Below are positions 1-8,699 of a DNA stretch of 64,000 nucleotides, one piece after another. The DNA comes from Sphingobium chungbukense (GTDB lineage: Bacteria; Pseudomonadota; Alphaproteobacteria; Sphingomonadales; Sphingomonadaceae), in the NCBI RefSeq assembly GCF_001005725.1, contig NZ_LBIC01000012.1:164656-228655 (forward strand), given 5' to 3'. The notes beneath the pieces are model-generated. The model saw only the letters and a list, made by a program, of their open reading frames with translations. It searched no databases and was not told the origin of the DNA. Numbering within the stretch: the first letter of the stretch is position 1; each line of letters begins with the position of its first letter. Position numbers and translations under genes: made by a program.

Positions 1-978
1 GCCGGTTATACAATGTGTGTGGGGGCTGCAGCAGCAAAGTTGCGCCTTGATGTCGCGATCCGTAACGCGATCGATGCCGGGCAGGTGCCGGGTCCGCGTT
101 ACTTGGCAAATGGACCGGAAATCAGTTCGACCGGAAGCTATATCGATCAGCTCCCCGAATCCCGGCCTGTCGCAGAGTTTGGCCTCATCGCGGATGGTCC
201 GGATCAAGTTCGCAAGCAGGTGCGGCGGCTGCTGAAGCAGCGCGTGGATCTGATCAAACTAGGTTTGTCTGGCGAAGAAATCGTCGGGCGCCCCGCCTCG
301 GGTCAGACTATTATGGACGACGATGAGGTCGAGATGGCGGTCACCGAAGCTGGAAGGATGGGGGTTCGAGTGTGCGCTCATGCCCGCAGCGCGGGGGCAG
401 TTCGACTGTGCCTCGACCACAATGTGCCGATTATCTACCATGCCAGCTTCGTCGACGAGAAATCAATGGACGAGTTGGTCCGGCGTAGGGATGAGTTTTT
501 CGTAGTTCCTTCGCTTGCCTTTATCTACCGGCTTGTAGAAGGTGACGGCGAGCCCTTTGGTATGCCTAAAGCCGTCGCGCAACATCTCTATCAGGCGGAG
601 GTGGACGCTGCCGTGGCGGCGATGCGTAGGCTTAAACGAGAAGGGGTTCGTATCCTGCCTGGTGGCGATTACGGCTTCGCATGGTGCCCGCATGGCACAT
701 ATGCGCGCGATCTTGAATATTTTGTCGATCTGCTCGATTTCACACCGGGGGAGGCGTTGGCTGCCGCGACTGTGCTAGGTGGAGAAATCATGGGTCGCCC
801 AAATGACCTGGGCCGTGTAGCTCCAGGATATCTTGCAGACCTTATCTTGATTGATAGCGATCCAATTTCCGATATCAAAATATTGCAAGAGCGTGAGCGT
901 ATTGTCGGCGTCATGAAGGGCGGACAATTTTTCCGCCGCCCGTCGTCGCAGCGTGGTGAGGTTCAAGGTAAGCAGTAA
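1..978 (+). CDS. Amidohydrolase family protein, 5' end outside window
   Basis: The reading frame is open to the first base of the window, so the ATG at 13 is probably internal and the N-terminus is missing. The visible 325 residues match the C-terminal two thirds of a metal-dependent amidohydrolase of the imidazolonepropionase/prolidase-like type: CAHARS and YHAS supply His ligands, LPGGDYGF has the conserved Asp, and a C-terminal GRPNDLGRVAPGYLADLILI segment is typical of the beta-sandwich domain. The usual N-terminal HxH would lie upstream. Substrate cannot be predicted; the catabolic neighbours suggest a lactone, amide or cyclic imide hydrolase in a degradation route. It appears to stand alone on the plus strand. 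Confidence 0.8.
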   Translation, partial: AGYTMCVGAAAAKLRLDVAIRNAIDAGQVPGPRYLANGPEISSTGSYIDQLPESRPVAEFGLIADGPDQVRKQVRRLLKQRVDLIKLGLSGEEIVGRPASGQTIMDDDEVEMAVTEAGRMGVRVCAHARSAGAVRLCLDHNVPIIYHASFVDEKSMDELVRRRDEFFVVPSLAFIYRLVEGDGEPFGMPKAVAQHLYQAEVDAAVAAMRRLKREGVRILPGGDYGFAWCPHGTYARDLEYFVDLLDFTPGEALAAATVLGGEIMGRPNDLGRVAPGYLADLILIDSDPISDIKILQERERIVGVMKGGQFFRRPSSQRGEVQGKQ

Positions 979-1601
979 CGGACTGCTGCTTCTAGGAAAA
1001 AAGAGCGTCGCCATAGCTGAGAATAATAGGGCATTGGCGACGTCTCGCTCACTGACCGCAAGTCGCAAAGCACCCGTCGATCCTGCTCGCGAGCAGATCG
1101 CTTATTTGCCACCAACGAAATTGCGTCGGATAGTTAGGGCCGTTCTTAAAGGGGGCTAACTATTCACTTTTATCTTTGGACCGTGCAGACGCCAATTTAC
1201 TTTGCCCTTCGGCTGCGGGAGGAACTGATGCCCTCTGCGGTATCAAGAAGCATGGAGCTACGAGCGAAATGCGTCCACAACGGATCTTAGCGGCGCGGAT
1301 GTTGCCTTGAAAGCTCCCGCAATAGTCAACGATCGTCAGTAAGATGATGCAATCGCCACATCGAACGGCAAGATGTCTAGACAGAGCTGCCGGAGGATCC
1401 GGATTATTGCAGACCTTGATGCCGGCCAGCACGCCTAGTGTATTGTGACGTCTCGCTGCAATTTCGCGTAATGGGCTGCAACGTCGGGTCCTACAATGGA
1501 ACCCGCGCAGATGATCAAACGCTTATCCTTGCCGTTTTCCAACCATGGCTTACGCCTAATTGTTGAAATTTAATGTTACCCAAATAAGCGCCTACGCTAG
1601 A
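979..1601. other. Intergenic region, no convincing gene
   Basis: A 623-bp gap between two genes that point towards each other. Short open frames exist on both strands (68 codons plus, 90 codons minus), but neither has a clear ribosome binding site or a recognisable domain. No strong hairpin terminator was seen. Confidence 0.5.
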
Positions 1602-2861
1602 TCAATTGTTTTCAAGGCCATAAACTCGCGCAACGAGCTCGGTACGGGAATTGACTCCAGTCTTCTGGTAAATTGATCTCAGGTGGTTCTCAACCGTGCG
1701 CCTGCTTATGCCCAAGTTGTTCGCGATTATCTTATTCATATGGCCTGCAGCGATTTCATGTGCGATCAGCGACTCCCGCTTGGTCAACCCGAATTGATCT
1801 CCAAAAAATGTAGTGTTGCGCTGCGGTCCTGAATCGATCTTCAGAATATACTGGTTGCGAAAAGTGTCATTTGAGCACTTCTCTACTGAAACAGAAAGCA
1901 TCGTCCCATCGATGTAGATCGATTCCGCAAATGGCTTACCTGTGTTTCCGTTATGCTCACTAAAGGTCGAGCAGATCCTCTTAAAATCTTCCAGACTGTG
2001 CGTGTTGTGATCGATTTTCAGCAACGTGCGTGCAGACATGTTAGCGAAAAGGATCTTACCCACCTCATCTAGGATTATCGTGGGCGCCGTCAGGCGATCG
2101 CCCTCAAGCGATGATAAGAGAGATGCTCTTTCATCGGAGAGTTTCTTGAGTACGCAATGTTCGACAGAAGTCGACAGCGCGGGCAGCAGATAGTTCAGGT
2201 TTAGCTTATCGGCCTCATCGAAGGCTCTGAAGCGTCGAGGACGATGAAAACCGAACGCGTAAGCTCGCGATCTGTCATGCCGCGATCGAATCAGCACAGC
2301 CAGTTTATGATACACGTCAACCTTACTTAGAAAATCTGTGTAGTATTCGCTATTGATCAGAGAAAGCTCAGGGACGCGGTCGCTCATAGACATGACCGTA
2401 GCCGATCCTGGTGCGATATTGTAGTCGCCCATTCCGCTGGAGAGCTGCTTCATCAGCGGATCCATGTTAAAATAAACGTCTCTGTACTCAGAAAATCGCC
2501 AGAACTTTCTGTGATGCTTGCAATCGATCGCATCAACCGCTTTACGATCAAGATCGATCCCAAAAACTATCGTCGTTTCCGCGCCAACGAAATTAGCGAT
2601 CTCTCTTAGCGCTTCACCCGACACATCTGGTAGCGCAAAGTCGGCCAGAATGATTTCTTGTGCATCCTGAAGTGCGCTTCTGGCACTGTGCCCTCTCTCC
2701 ATATCGGACCCTTCGCTGTAGAGGCCGTCTTTAAGCTGCATCGACCCTAATCGAAGGACGCCTCTCTCTATACGGGCCAGCGTATCATGAATTTGCGGTA
2801 GGCAAAAGTATCCTTCGGTGGCGCGGAGCGTGTAGATGGCGGTGGTAGAGGTCTCCTGCAT
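1602..2861 (-). CDS. LuxR-family transcriptional regulator
   Basis: A 419-residue regulator with a C-terminal LuxR/GerE helix-turn-helix in roughly the last 60 residues (FGLTKRESLIAHEIAAGHMN, then GISRRTVENHLRSIYQKTGV and SRTELVARVYG). The rest has no recognised phosphoacceptor or autoinducer domain; the middle (around residues 130-230) resembles a GAF/PAS-like sensor. The length is greater than quorum-sensing LuxR proteins, so a ligand-responsive catabolic regulator is more likely. ATG at 2861 was preferred over TTG at 2864, but no strong ribosome binding site supports either, and a later start is possible. It is transcribed away from the dehydrogenase at 3245 and may control the catabolic genes next to it; that is inference. 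Confidence 0.8.
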   Translation of the reverse strand: MQETSTTAIYTLRATEGYFCLPQIHDTLARIERGVLRLGSMQLKDGLYSEGSDMERGHSARSALQDAQEIILADFALPDVSGEALREIANFVGAETTIVFGIDLDRKAVDAIDCKHHRKFWRFSEYRDVYFNMDPLMKQLSSGMGDYNIAPGSATVMSMSDRVPELSLINSEYYTDFLSKVDVYHKLAVLIRSRHDRSRAYAFGFHRPRRFRAFDEADKLNLNYLLPALSTSVEHCVLKKLSDERASLLSSLEGDRLTAPTIILDEVGKILFANMSARTLLKIDHNTHSLEDFKRICSTFSEHNGNTGKPFAESIYIDGTMLSVSVEKCSNDTFRNQYILKIDSGPQRNTTFFGDQFGLTKRESLIAHEIAAGHMNKIIANNLGISRRTVENHLRSIYQKTGVNSRTELVARVYGLENN

Positions 2862-3244
2862 CAAAATGGGCCGAGTTCCCGTCTATTGCATGGGCGCTTG
2901 AAAGTTGGACGGCTGAAAGACCTTCAGCGGGTGGTTCCAGTGTGGGAGCGGGTGGCGAACAGGGCACGGGCCTCCATGACTTGCGTTCGTACGACTTCGC
3001 TTGGCCAGAGCGTTAGGCCGATGGTGCTGAAGCCACAGTGTTTCAACGCAGCATGTCCCGGGGTCCGTCGGGGTCGCGTTGGAAAGCGCCATGCCGCGTA
3101 TAGGTGTTTCCCGCTATTGCGACGGATTCGCCCGACGCTTAGCCCTCTCTCCCTACAGGATCGATGCGTTCTCGGTGACTTGCGTGAGGCTTTCCTCTCG
3201 CCTGAAGTTGCGCGGCTGATCGAAAAACATGAGGAGAAAGATGA
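2862..3244. other. Divergent intergenic region
   Basis: This 383-bp gap separates the divergent LuxR regulator and SDR genes, so promoters for both should lie here. A 121-codon plus-strand frame fills much of it, but it is rich in Arg and Cys, has no recognisable domain and ends over the SDR start; I do not call it a gene. Confidence 0.4.
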
Positions 3245-4051
3245 GTGCTGAAAGGGCAGATATGCTTCGTTACAGGTGCAGCCTCTGGGATCGGCCGCGC
3301 CATCGCGGAGCTCTTCGCAGATAACGGCGCCGAGGTCATCGCCAGCGACGTTCAGATCGATCTACTCAACAGCTGGATCAGTGCTCGCAACGCGTCGGGT
3401 GGTGTTGGATCGGTGTCCGCGATCGAGCAGGACGTTACAGACGAAGCTCGCTGGATCGCGATCTCAAAGGAGATCGCTGACAAGCACGGCCGGCTTGATA
3501 CATTGGTGCACAATGCCGGCATTGGCGTTGGAGCCATGCTTCAGGAGATGGAGGGCGCTGTGTGGCGGCGTCAGGTGGCTATCAACCTTGACAGTGTGTT
3601 CTATGGAACGAAGGCGTTGTTGCCGCTTCTCAAGGCGCCGGCTTCGGCGTCCGTTATTATGATGTCGTCAACCGCTGGTATACGTGGAACTCCAGGCCTT
3701 TCAGGCTACGCGGCAACGAAAGCGGGCGTGCGGTTGTTTGCAAAGTCGATCGCCCTCGAACTGGCGCATGAAGGTTCCCGAATTCGCGTGAATTCAATTC
3801 ATCCCGGCATTATTGGTACGCCGCTGTGGGATTCTGAGGACGGCGCGGGCCACCTCATGGCTGGTAAGCTTGACGCGATCGACGGGAAGACGAACAAAGT
3901 CGACATTAACCGCGTCGCCAGTGTGGCCGTGCCTGGAGGCATAGCGGGAACGCCGCTCGATGTGGCGAAAGTTGCATTGTTCCTCGCTTCAGATTTGTCA
4001 AGCTACGTCAACGGTGTCGAAATTCCGGTAGATGCGGGCGTTTCCGCCTGA
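3245..4051 (+). CDS. Short-chain dehydrogenase/reductase (SDR)
   Basis: A classical SDR oxidoreductase of 268 residues. The Rossmann dinucleotide motif TGAASGIG is at residues 9-16, the structural HNAGIG motif is near residue 90, and the catalytic Ser...YAATK lies near residues 142-160. The C-terminus has the usual PxDVAKVALFLASD...G substrate-lid and tail sequence. The start is GTG at 3245, with GAGGAGAAAG just upstream; an ATG at 3241 is out of frame and codes for only a short peptide here. It probably interconverts a hydroxyl and a ketone with NAD(P)(H) in the local catabolic pathway; substrate unknown. Confidence 0.9.
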   Translation: MLKGQICFVTGAASGIGRAIAELFADNGAEVIASDVQIDLLNSWISARNASGGVGSVSAIEQDVTDEARWIAISKEIADKHGRLDTLVHNAGIGVGAMLQEMEGAVWRRQVAINLDSVFYGTKALLPLLKAPASASVIMMSSTAGIRGTPGLSGYAATKAGVRLFAKSIALELAHEGSRIRVNSIHPGIIGTPLWDSEDGAGHLMAGKLDAIDGKTNKVDINRVASVAVPGGIAGTPLDVAKVALFLASDLSSYVNGVEIPVDAGVSA

Positions 4052-4235
4052 CCTGGCTTGGGCGGTCCATATCGCGCAGCAAAGAGGTCGGGTGCGCACC
4101 CCGCCGCTGCGCTGGTTGGTGGCGAAGCGGGATGGCTGCCTCTTCAGTAATCACCTAAAATTGCGTAGTTGGCATCGCGCGTGGGTGGCATAGTGTGCAA
4201 ATACGAAGAATATTAAATGTAGGGAGGCGATAATC

Positions 4236-5318
4236 ATGACAGTGGCAAATGGTGTCCACGCAGACAGCCTGATTACCGAGAACTACGTGGATATTTCGCG
4301 TGGAGGAATTCGCTATCTCGCGTCAGGCCCGACTGAAGGTCCGTTGTTGATCTTTATTCATGGTTGGCCTGAGTTGGCGATTAGCTATCGGCACCAGCTC
4401 CCTATTTTCGGCGCGCTTGGTTTTCGTGCTGTGGCAGTGGACATGCCGGGCTCAGGAGGCTCGGTCGTTCACAAAGAGCAGTCCGACTATTCGATGGAGA
4501 AAATCAACGCAGATCTCATCGAATTTCTTAGCGCTTTGGGTCGCGATAAAGCTGTCTGGATTGGACATGATTGGGGGAGCGTGATGGTCTGGGGGATTGC
4601 TTCGCATTACCCGGAGCATTGTCATGCAGTAGCGAGCCTCTGCGTCGCTTATGCTTGGGCCGAACGTGGCATTGATCATCTCATTTCACTTGTGGATCGT
4701 GACTTCTATCCAGAAGCCACGGATCCTAACGGACAATGGGATTATTGGCGCTTTTACCTCGAGCGCTTCGATGAAGCGTGCGCGTTCTTTGACGCTAATG
4801 TCGACAAAATTTTCAAAGGACTGTTCGTGCGCGGTGATCCTGCCGCTGCGGACTTGCCGGCGTTGACGGCTGGAATTTTCCGAGCTGGCGGATGGTTCGG
4901 CGGCAAGCCGCCTGAGGCCGAGCAGATCGACCCCGCTGTACTCGATGAAATTGCGCACGCGGCATATGTGGCGGCGTTCAAGAAGACGGGTTTCTTTGGA
5001 GCGGATTCATTCTACATCAACACCTACACAAACGTTGAATATACCGATCGCTCTGTCAACGACGGTATACTGGAAATGCCGGTGCTGTTTCTGAATGCCG
5101 CATATGACTACACGTGCGAAACGCAACGCTTCTGGCGGCAGGGAGAGGCTATGCGCATCCGCTGCAAAAATCTCACTGCGGTCAACATTAAATCTGGCCA
5201 CTGGATGCAGCAGGAGAAGCCAACTGAGGTGAACGCAGCGATCGCACATTGGCTAGCTACTTCGGCGCAGATTTGGGCTGCACTGCCTGAACCCGACTGG
5301 AAGCCGCTACCAGAATAG
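4236..5318 (+). CDS. Epoxide hydrolase-like alpha/beta hydrolase
   Basis: A 360-residue alpha/beta hydrolase. IHGWPE (near residue 45) is the HGxP oxyanion motif of epoxide hydrolases. The nucleophile elbow GHDWGS carries Asp rather than Ser, which fits epoxide hydrolase or haloalkane dehalogenase chemistry. A later acidic residue in NAAYDYTCE and the catalytic His in SGHWMQQEKP complete the triad. It would open an epoxide to a diol through an alkyl-enzyme ester. GGGAGGCG precedes the ATG at 4236. It follows an SDR on the same strand with a 184-bp gap and precedes a VOC protein. Haloalkane dehalogenase is a less likely alternative because the HGxP motif and length fit epoxide hydrolase better. 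Confidence 0.88.
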   Translation: MTVANGVHADSLITENYVDISRGGIRYLASGPTEGPLLIFIHGWPELAISYRHQLPIFGALGFRAVAVDMPGSGGSVVHKEQSDYSMEKINADLIEFLSALGRDKAVWIGHDWGSVMVWGIASHYPEHCHAVASLCVAYAWAERGIDHLISLVDRDFYPEATDPNGQWDYWRFYLERFDEACAFFDANVDKIFKGLFVRGDPAAADLPALTAGIFRAGGWFGGKPPEAEQIDPAVLDEIAHAAYVAAFKKTGFFGADSFYINTYTNVEYTDRSVNDGILEMPVLFLNAAYDYTCETQRFWRQGEAMRIRCKNLTAVNIKSGHWMQQEKPTEVNAAIAHWLATSAQIWAALPEPDWKPLPE

Positions 5319-5815
5319 TCGATGTGGTTTCTTTGGATCCGATGGGGAATCCTTGATCTGCCTCAAGCTATCAAGCCGCGCAGATCCTTCTAGGATCTCG
5401 GTTTTGGGAGCTGATGCCATACGGCCCTTGGCAGGACGACCCGGTGCGAATTGCTACATTCATCGCAAATCCAGATGTGAACAGGCAGTCGCTTGGCCGC
5501 TTGTTTTGACCCCGGCCGAGTTCGACAAAGGGCCTGTGATCAGCGGATGGAACTGCATGGGTGATATGCGTCATTGTCAGTTGGCTCAGTTGGAATGAGA
5601 CTTGGAGCCGAGATACTGCGGTTTGCTCGACGGACGCCCAAATCGCAGCGACAGCGACGGTGAATGAGGGTGGCTTAGGAGCGCCCCAGAATGCTGAAGA
5701 TGCTGCGACACTTCGATGGTCGCGTGTCAGAATGTAGCATGTGGACGTATACAAAAGTGACTTGGAGCGTAATCTCCAAGATGAAATAATCAACATAATA
5801 TAGGAAGGACGCGGA
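5319..5815. other. Intergenic region with palindrome, no convincing gene
   Basis: A 497-bp gap between two plus-strand genes. Overlapping short frames on both strands show no recognisable domain. The only notable structures are a 20-bp palindrome at 5761-5780 and a direct repeat of its left half at 5599-5608. Confidence 0.4.
5761..5780. promoter_or_regulatory. 20-bp palindrome upstream of VOC gene
   Basis: CTTGGAG-CGTAAT-CTCCAAG is a perfect inverted repeat with 7-bp arms and a 6-bp centre, ending 35 bp before the VOC start codon. The 10-mer GACTTGGAGC that spans its left arm recurs at 5599-5608. It could be an operator or a 5' leader hairpin; no T-run follows it. Confidence 0.45.
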
Positions 5816-6307
5816 ATGATACGGGGAATTCATCATGTTGCAATCGCAACTGAGAATCTGGATACCATGCTGGATTTTTACGTCGGATTGCTCGGATGCG
5901 AGATCGTGGTGCGCTACGATTGGGATAAGGGGAGTCACGAGGCAGACGTTGTGGTGGGCCTGAAAGATTCGTCGACGCGTCACGCAATGATTAAGGCAGG
6001 CAACGCCTATATCGAGCTGTTTCAGTATCTCACCCCTCCAGGGCGCCCGCCCATCAGGAACCGCCCGGTGAATGACTGTGGACTCACCCACATCTGCTTC
6101 GACGTTGTCGGTGTGGAAGCAGAATATGAGCGGCTCAAAGCGGCTGGTGTATATTTTAATGGCCCGCCGCAAGTGTTGGGCGGTATGGTTCACACGATTT
6201 ATGGTCGGGATCCAGAAGGAAATGTGTTCGAGATTCAGGAGATCATCGACCCGTCGGTCGATTTCCTAATGGTCGAGTTTTCTGGGGACAATCAGCGCCC
6301 CGATTGA
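5816..6307 (+). CDS. VOC (glyoxalase-fold) protein
   Basis: A 163-residue protein of the vicinal oxygen chelate superfamily: IHHVAIATENLDTMLDFYVG starts the first beta-alpha-beta module, THICFDVVG the second, and NVFEIQEI supplies the C-terminal metal-ligand Glu. Length and pattern fit methylmalonyl-CoA epimerase/glyoxalase-I-like or small ring-processing VOC enzymes rather than extradiol dioxygenases, which are about twice as long. AGGAAGG lies about 10 bp before the ATG. It sits in a catabolic region and may isomerise or hydrolyse a pathway intermediate; specific chemistry is not predictable. Confidence 0.85.
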   Translation: MIRGIHHVAIATENLDTMLDFYVGLLGCEIVVRYDWDKGSHEADVVVGLKDSSTRHAMIKAGNAYIELFQYLTPPGRPPIRNRPVNDCGLTHICFDVVGVEAEYERLKAAGVYFNGPPQVLGGMVHTIYGRDPEGNVFEIQEIIDPSVDFLMVEFSGDNQRPD

Positions 6308-6634
6308 AATAAGCGCGGTTCCAACTGTACCCTCTGGAGCCGCTAGCCCACCAGCTTAATGTACCAGTTCTCATGTTAATAGCGAGACCACCCTCTAGCT
6401 TTGGAATATTGCAAGGTGGTTTGGTAAGAAAAGCGCATGAGAGATCGCATTAGAGCTGGTGGGTGAAGATGATTAGATAAGGTTAAGCTAAGATTTTACG
6501 GATTATTTACGGCGGATCCATCCCGGTTTCACTGAGTGATTTGTGCTACGTATAGCCAAGTAAATTTAGCGAAAATTCATTCATGCGCGAGAGCGGCCGC
6601 CTCTACTTCGGGCGGCTCAATAGGGAGAAAGATA
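6308..6634. other. Intergenic region with nested inverted repeats
   Basis: A 327-bp gap. It contains CCCACCAGCT at 6347-6356 paired with AGCTGGTGGG at 6454-6463, and inside them ACCACC at 6387-6392 paired with GGTGGT at 6415-6420. No gene is visible. It is comparatively AT-rich and probably holds the promoter of the following SDR. Confidence 0.4.
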
Positions 6635-7417
6635 GTGAGCCGCTTGGCAGGGAAAGTTGCGTTTGTGACAGGCGGAGCCTCCGGCATTGGGCGAGCGGTC
6701 TGTCGTCGATTTGTTGCCGAAGGAGCCTCAGTTGTTGTTGCGGACGTTAATGCCACAGGGGCCGCTGCTCTTGCGGACGAACTGGGCGACAAAGCAATAT
6801 CCAGGAGAATTGACGTTCGCCTTGAAAGCGATTGGGTGGACGCTTTGGATTTGGCCGTCGCCACCTTCGGGCGCCTAGATCTCGTCTGCAATATAGCCGG
6901 TATCGGTCGCGGTGGATCTATCGAGGAGATAGATATGGCTGACTGGCAGGCAATGGTCGACGTCAACCTCACCGGTCCGGTGCTAGGTACCAAACATGGG
7001 ATCAAGACCATCGTTCGAAGCGGTGGCTCGGGTGCTGTTATAAACATGTCATCGATGTTGGGAATGTCCGCTTCGGCGGACCTGGCAGGCTACGCTGCCG
7101 TAAAGGCTGGGGTGCTCCTCCTGTCTAAATCTGCAGCTCTGCATTGCGCAGAAAAGCGCTATCCTGTCCGTTGCGTGTCCATTTTGCCTACGTACGTAGA
7201 CAGCGAAATGTTAGACCCTCTCGCGGAAAGTGCAGATGCGCTGAACGAGGTGAAGCAGCACATGGCGGCCCTTGTCCCGGTGGGACGAATTGCAACTGTG
7301 GACGACGTAGCAAATGCAGTGCTGTTTGCGGCATCCGATGAAGCGGCAATGATCACAGGGTCTGGGATAATTGTAGATGGAGGGCAGACTTCTGGTTTGC
7401 CGTCAGCTCACTTCTAA
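6635..7417 (+). CDS. Short-chain dehydrogenase/reductase (SDR)
   Basis: A 260-residue SDR with the TGGASGIG cofactor motif near residue 12, CNIAGIG in the NNAG position, and SSM...YAAVK at the catalytic site (Ser near 136, Tyr and Lys near 150). It ends with the common ITGSGIIVDGGQT tail. A longer open frame begins at 6536, but GTG at 6635 is the better start because AGGGAGA lies 6 bp before it and SDRs normally begin just a few residues ahead of the cofactor motif. It probably acts on a hydroxyl or ketone intermediate. An 11-G run follows the stop codon directly. Confidence 0.9.
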   Translation: MSRLAGKVAFVTGGASGIGRAVCRRFVAEGASVVVADVNATGAAALADELGDKAISRRIDVRLESDWVDALDLAVATFGRLDLVCNIAGIGRGGSIEEIDMADWQAMVDVNLTGPVLGTKHGIKTIVRSGGSGAVINMSSMLGMSASADLAGYAAVKAGVLLLSKSAALHCAEKRYPVRCVSILPTYVDSEMLDPLAESADALNEVKQHMAALVPVGRIATVDDVANAVLFAASDEAAMITGSGIIVDGGQTSGLPSAHF

Positions 7418-7428
7418 GGGGGGGGGGG
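7418..7428 (+). repeat. Homopolymer run of 11 G
   Basis: Eleven consecutive G residues begin immediately after the TAA of the SDR. It lies outside coding sequence. Such tracts are prone to slippage and to sequencing error. Confidence 0.7.
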
Positions 7429-7963
7429 CGCTGCAGAGCAACCGGTTGCATTAGCTCAATCAAAAATTGGTGTTTTGGTGGACTGAGAAGGGGGCTCATC
7501 CGTCAACGCCCGATCGCGGTGAACGTACGTATTATATGAGAGACGAGAACCTCGAAACACGGAGGCATAGGGTAGCAGCTGAGAATTTCCGAGAATCGCA
7601 GCAGACGAGCCGAAAACGTGATGGTATCGGTTCCACTGCGTTTGCGGGGCAAGGATACGAAGTGCAGTCTCGCCACCGAGGGCGATCATAAAGAGCGGCG
7701 GCGCAATATTGTGCCCCGTGCTTAAATCGTTGTCTATGCGGAGCGAAATGCGAGTGGGTGGCTGAACAATGTCTGACGACAGCCATCAGAATGGGTATCT
7801 GCCTGCCTCACTTTCGTAAGAAACTGTGGAATTTTGCTTGGATGCCACACGCGGAAATATTTCGAGTTTTCTCTGGCGAAAATTCGACACATGATATTGA
7901 CCGTTCATACGAGCGGTCTATATTTGTGCGCAGAGCATGTGATCGTCAGGAGATGGTTGTAAG
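7429..7963. other. Intergenic region, no convincing gene
   Basis: About 535 bp with several overlapping short frames of 60-86 codons on both strands. None has a recognisable domain or a clear ribosome binding site. No terminator-like hairpin with a T-run was seen. Confidence 0.4.
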
Positions 7964-8323
7964 GTGGCATTCCGTGTGGAAATTGAGCCGGGCCGCAACC
8001 GTGTGCGCATTACATTAAGTGGCTTCGCAACCATTGACGATGTCTACCAAATGGAGCGCGACTTTCTCTCTTCGCTCAGCAGAATGCCCAAAAATGGGGC
8101 CATGTATCAGCTACTATATGATGTCTCTGAAGCAAGGATACAGAGCCAGGAGGTTGTAGCTGAACTCCACGATTTGTGCCGTCGCTCGCCTAGAGTTTCA
8201 GCATGCGCTTTAGTCAATGCCAGCGCTCTTGCTGGAAGGCAGTTGGGGCGTATATTCGAGGGTCTCGGGCCAACGATTTTCAACGACTACGGTGCTGCGG
8301 TAGAATGGCTGGACAGTCGTTAA
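7964..8323 (+). CDS. Small STAS/SpoIIAA-like protein (uncertain)
   Basis: A 119-residue protein starting at GTG 7964 with AGGAG about 14 bp upstream. The pattern of an N-terminal beta-strand region (VRITLSGFATIDD), a central LLYDVSEARI strand and a helix-strand finish (GPTIFNDYGAAVEWLDS) resembles the SpoIIAA-like/STAS fold, often seen as small proteins of unknown role. The family assignment is inference from the strand-helix pattern; no catalytic residues are visible. It stands between the catabolic SDR and the convergent minus-strand operon. No function is proposed. Confidence 0.6.
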   Translation: MAFRVEIEPGRNRVRITLSGFATIDDVYQMERDFLSSLSRMPKNGAMYQLLYDVSEARIQSQEVVAELHDLCRRSPRVSACALVNASALAGRQLGRIFEGLGPTIFNDYGAAVEWLDSR

Positions 8324-8699
8324 GATAGCGGACTGGGGTTAGATCCAGCCGGGCAAGCGCTAAATCTCTCAGTATCGTCGCATATTTCCTCGGACGGAAT
8401 AGCCTTCGTCCGAGGTGTTGTTCGTTCCCACGCGCGCATCTGTATGAGATTGGGTTAGGGAGGTGCCGTGGCTGAGATCCTTTGCGCATTTAGAATGATC
8501 TCCGACCTGGCAGCCTCGCGCATTTGAGCATGTGCACAAAAAAGGCCGCCCGAGGGCGGCCTAAGTTAGGAGAGGATGCCTGAAAGGCATAGTGAATGTG
8601 GCAGATTTCGAAATTTGTGCAAATGCGAATAAGTCATTGCACGATGCGAGAATTGCAATCAGTTACTTTGCTAGGTTACGAGACCTCGCTAGAATAGTT
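8324..8699. other. Convergent intergenic region with terminator
   Basis: This 376-bp gap lies between the plus-strand STAS-like gene and the end of the long minus-strand operon. It contains the hairpin terminator at 8538-8561; otherwise nothing is recognised. Confidence 0.5.
8538..8561 (-). terminator. Rho-independent terminator of the minus-strand catabolic operon
   Basis: On the minus strand the RNA would read GGCCGCCC-TC-GGGCGGCC followed by six U, a strong GC stem with a U-run. It lies about 140 bp beyond the stop codon of the enoyl-CoA hydratase gene, the last gene of the operon that begins with the TonB receptor. Confidence 0.8.

Noticed and set aside
1160..1432. 90-codon minus-strand frame
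   Set aside because: No domain, no ribosome binding site; sits alone in an intergenic gap.
2886..3251. 121-codon plus-strand frame between LuxR and SDR genes
   Set aside because: Arg- and Cys-rich composition, no domain, no ribosome binding site, and it ends across the SDR start; probably chance in a promoter region.
4201..4213. ATACGAAGAATAT before the epoxide hydrolase gene as another TetR site
   Set aside because: Only the left half resembles the operator and the spacing differs; not enough agreement to include it.
7758..8018. 86-codon plus-strand frame before the STAS-like gene
   Set aside because: Overlaps the start of the STAS-like gene in another frame and has no domain or ribosome binding site.
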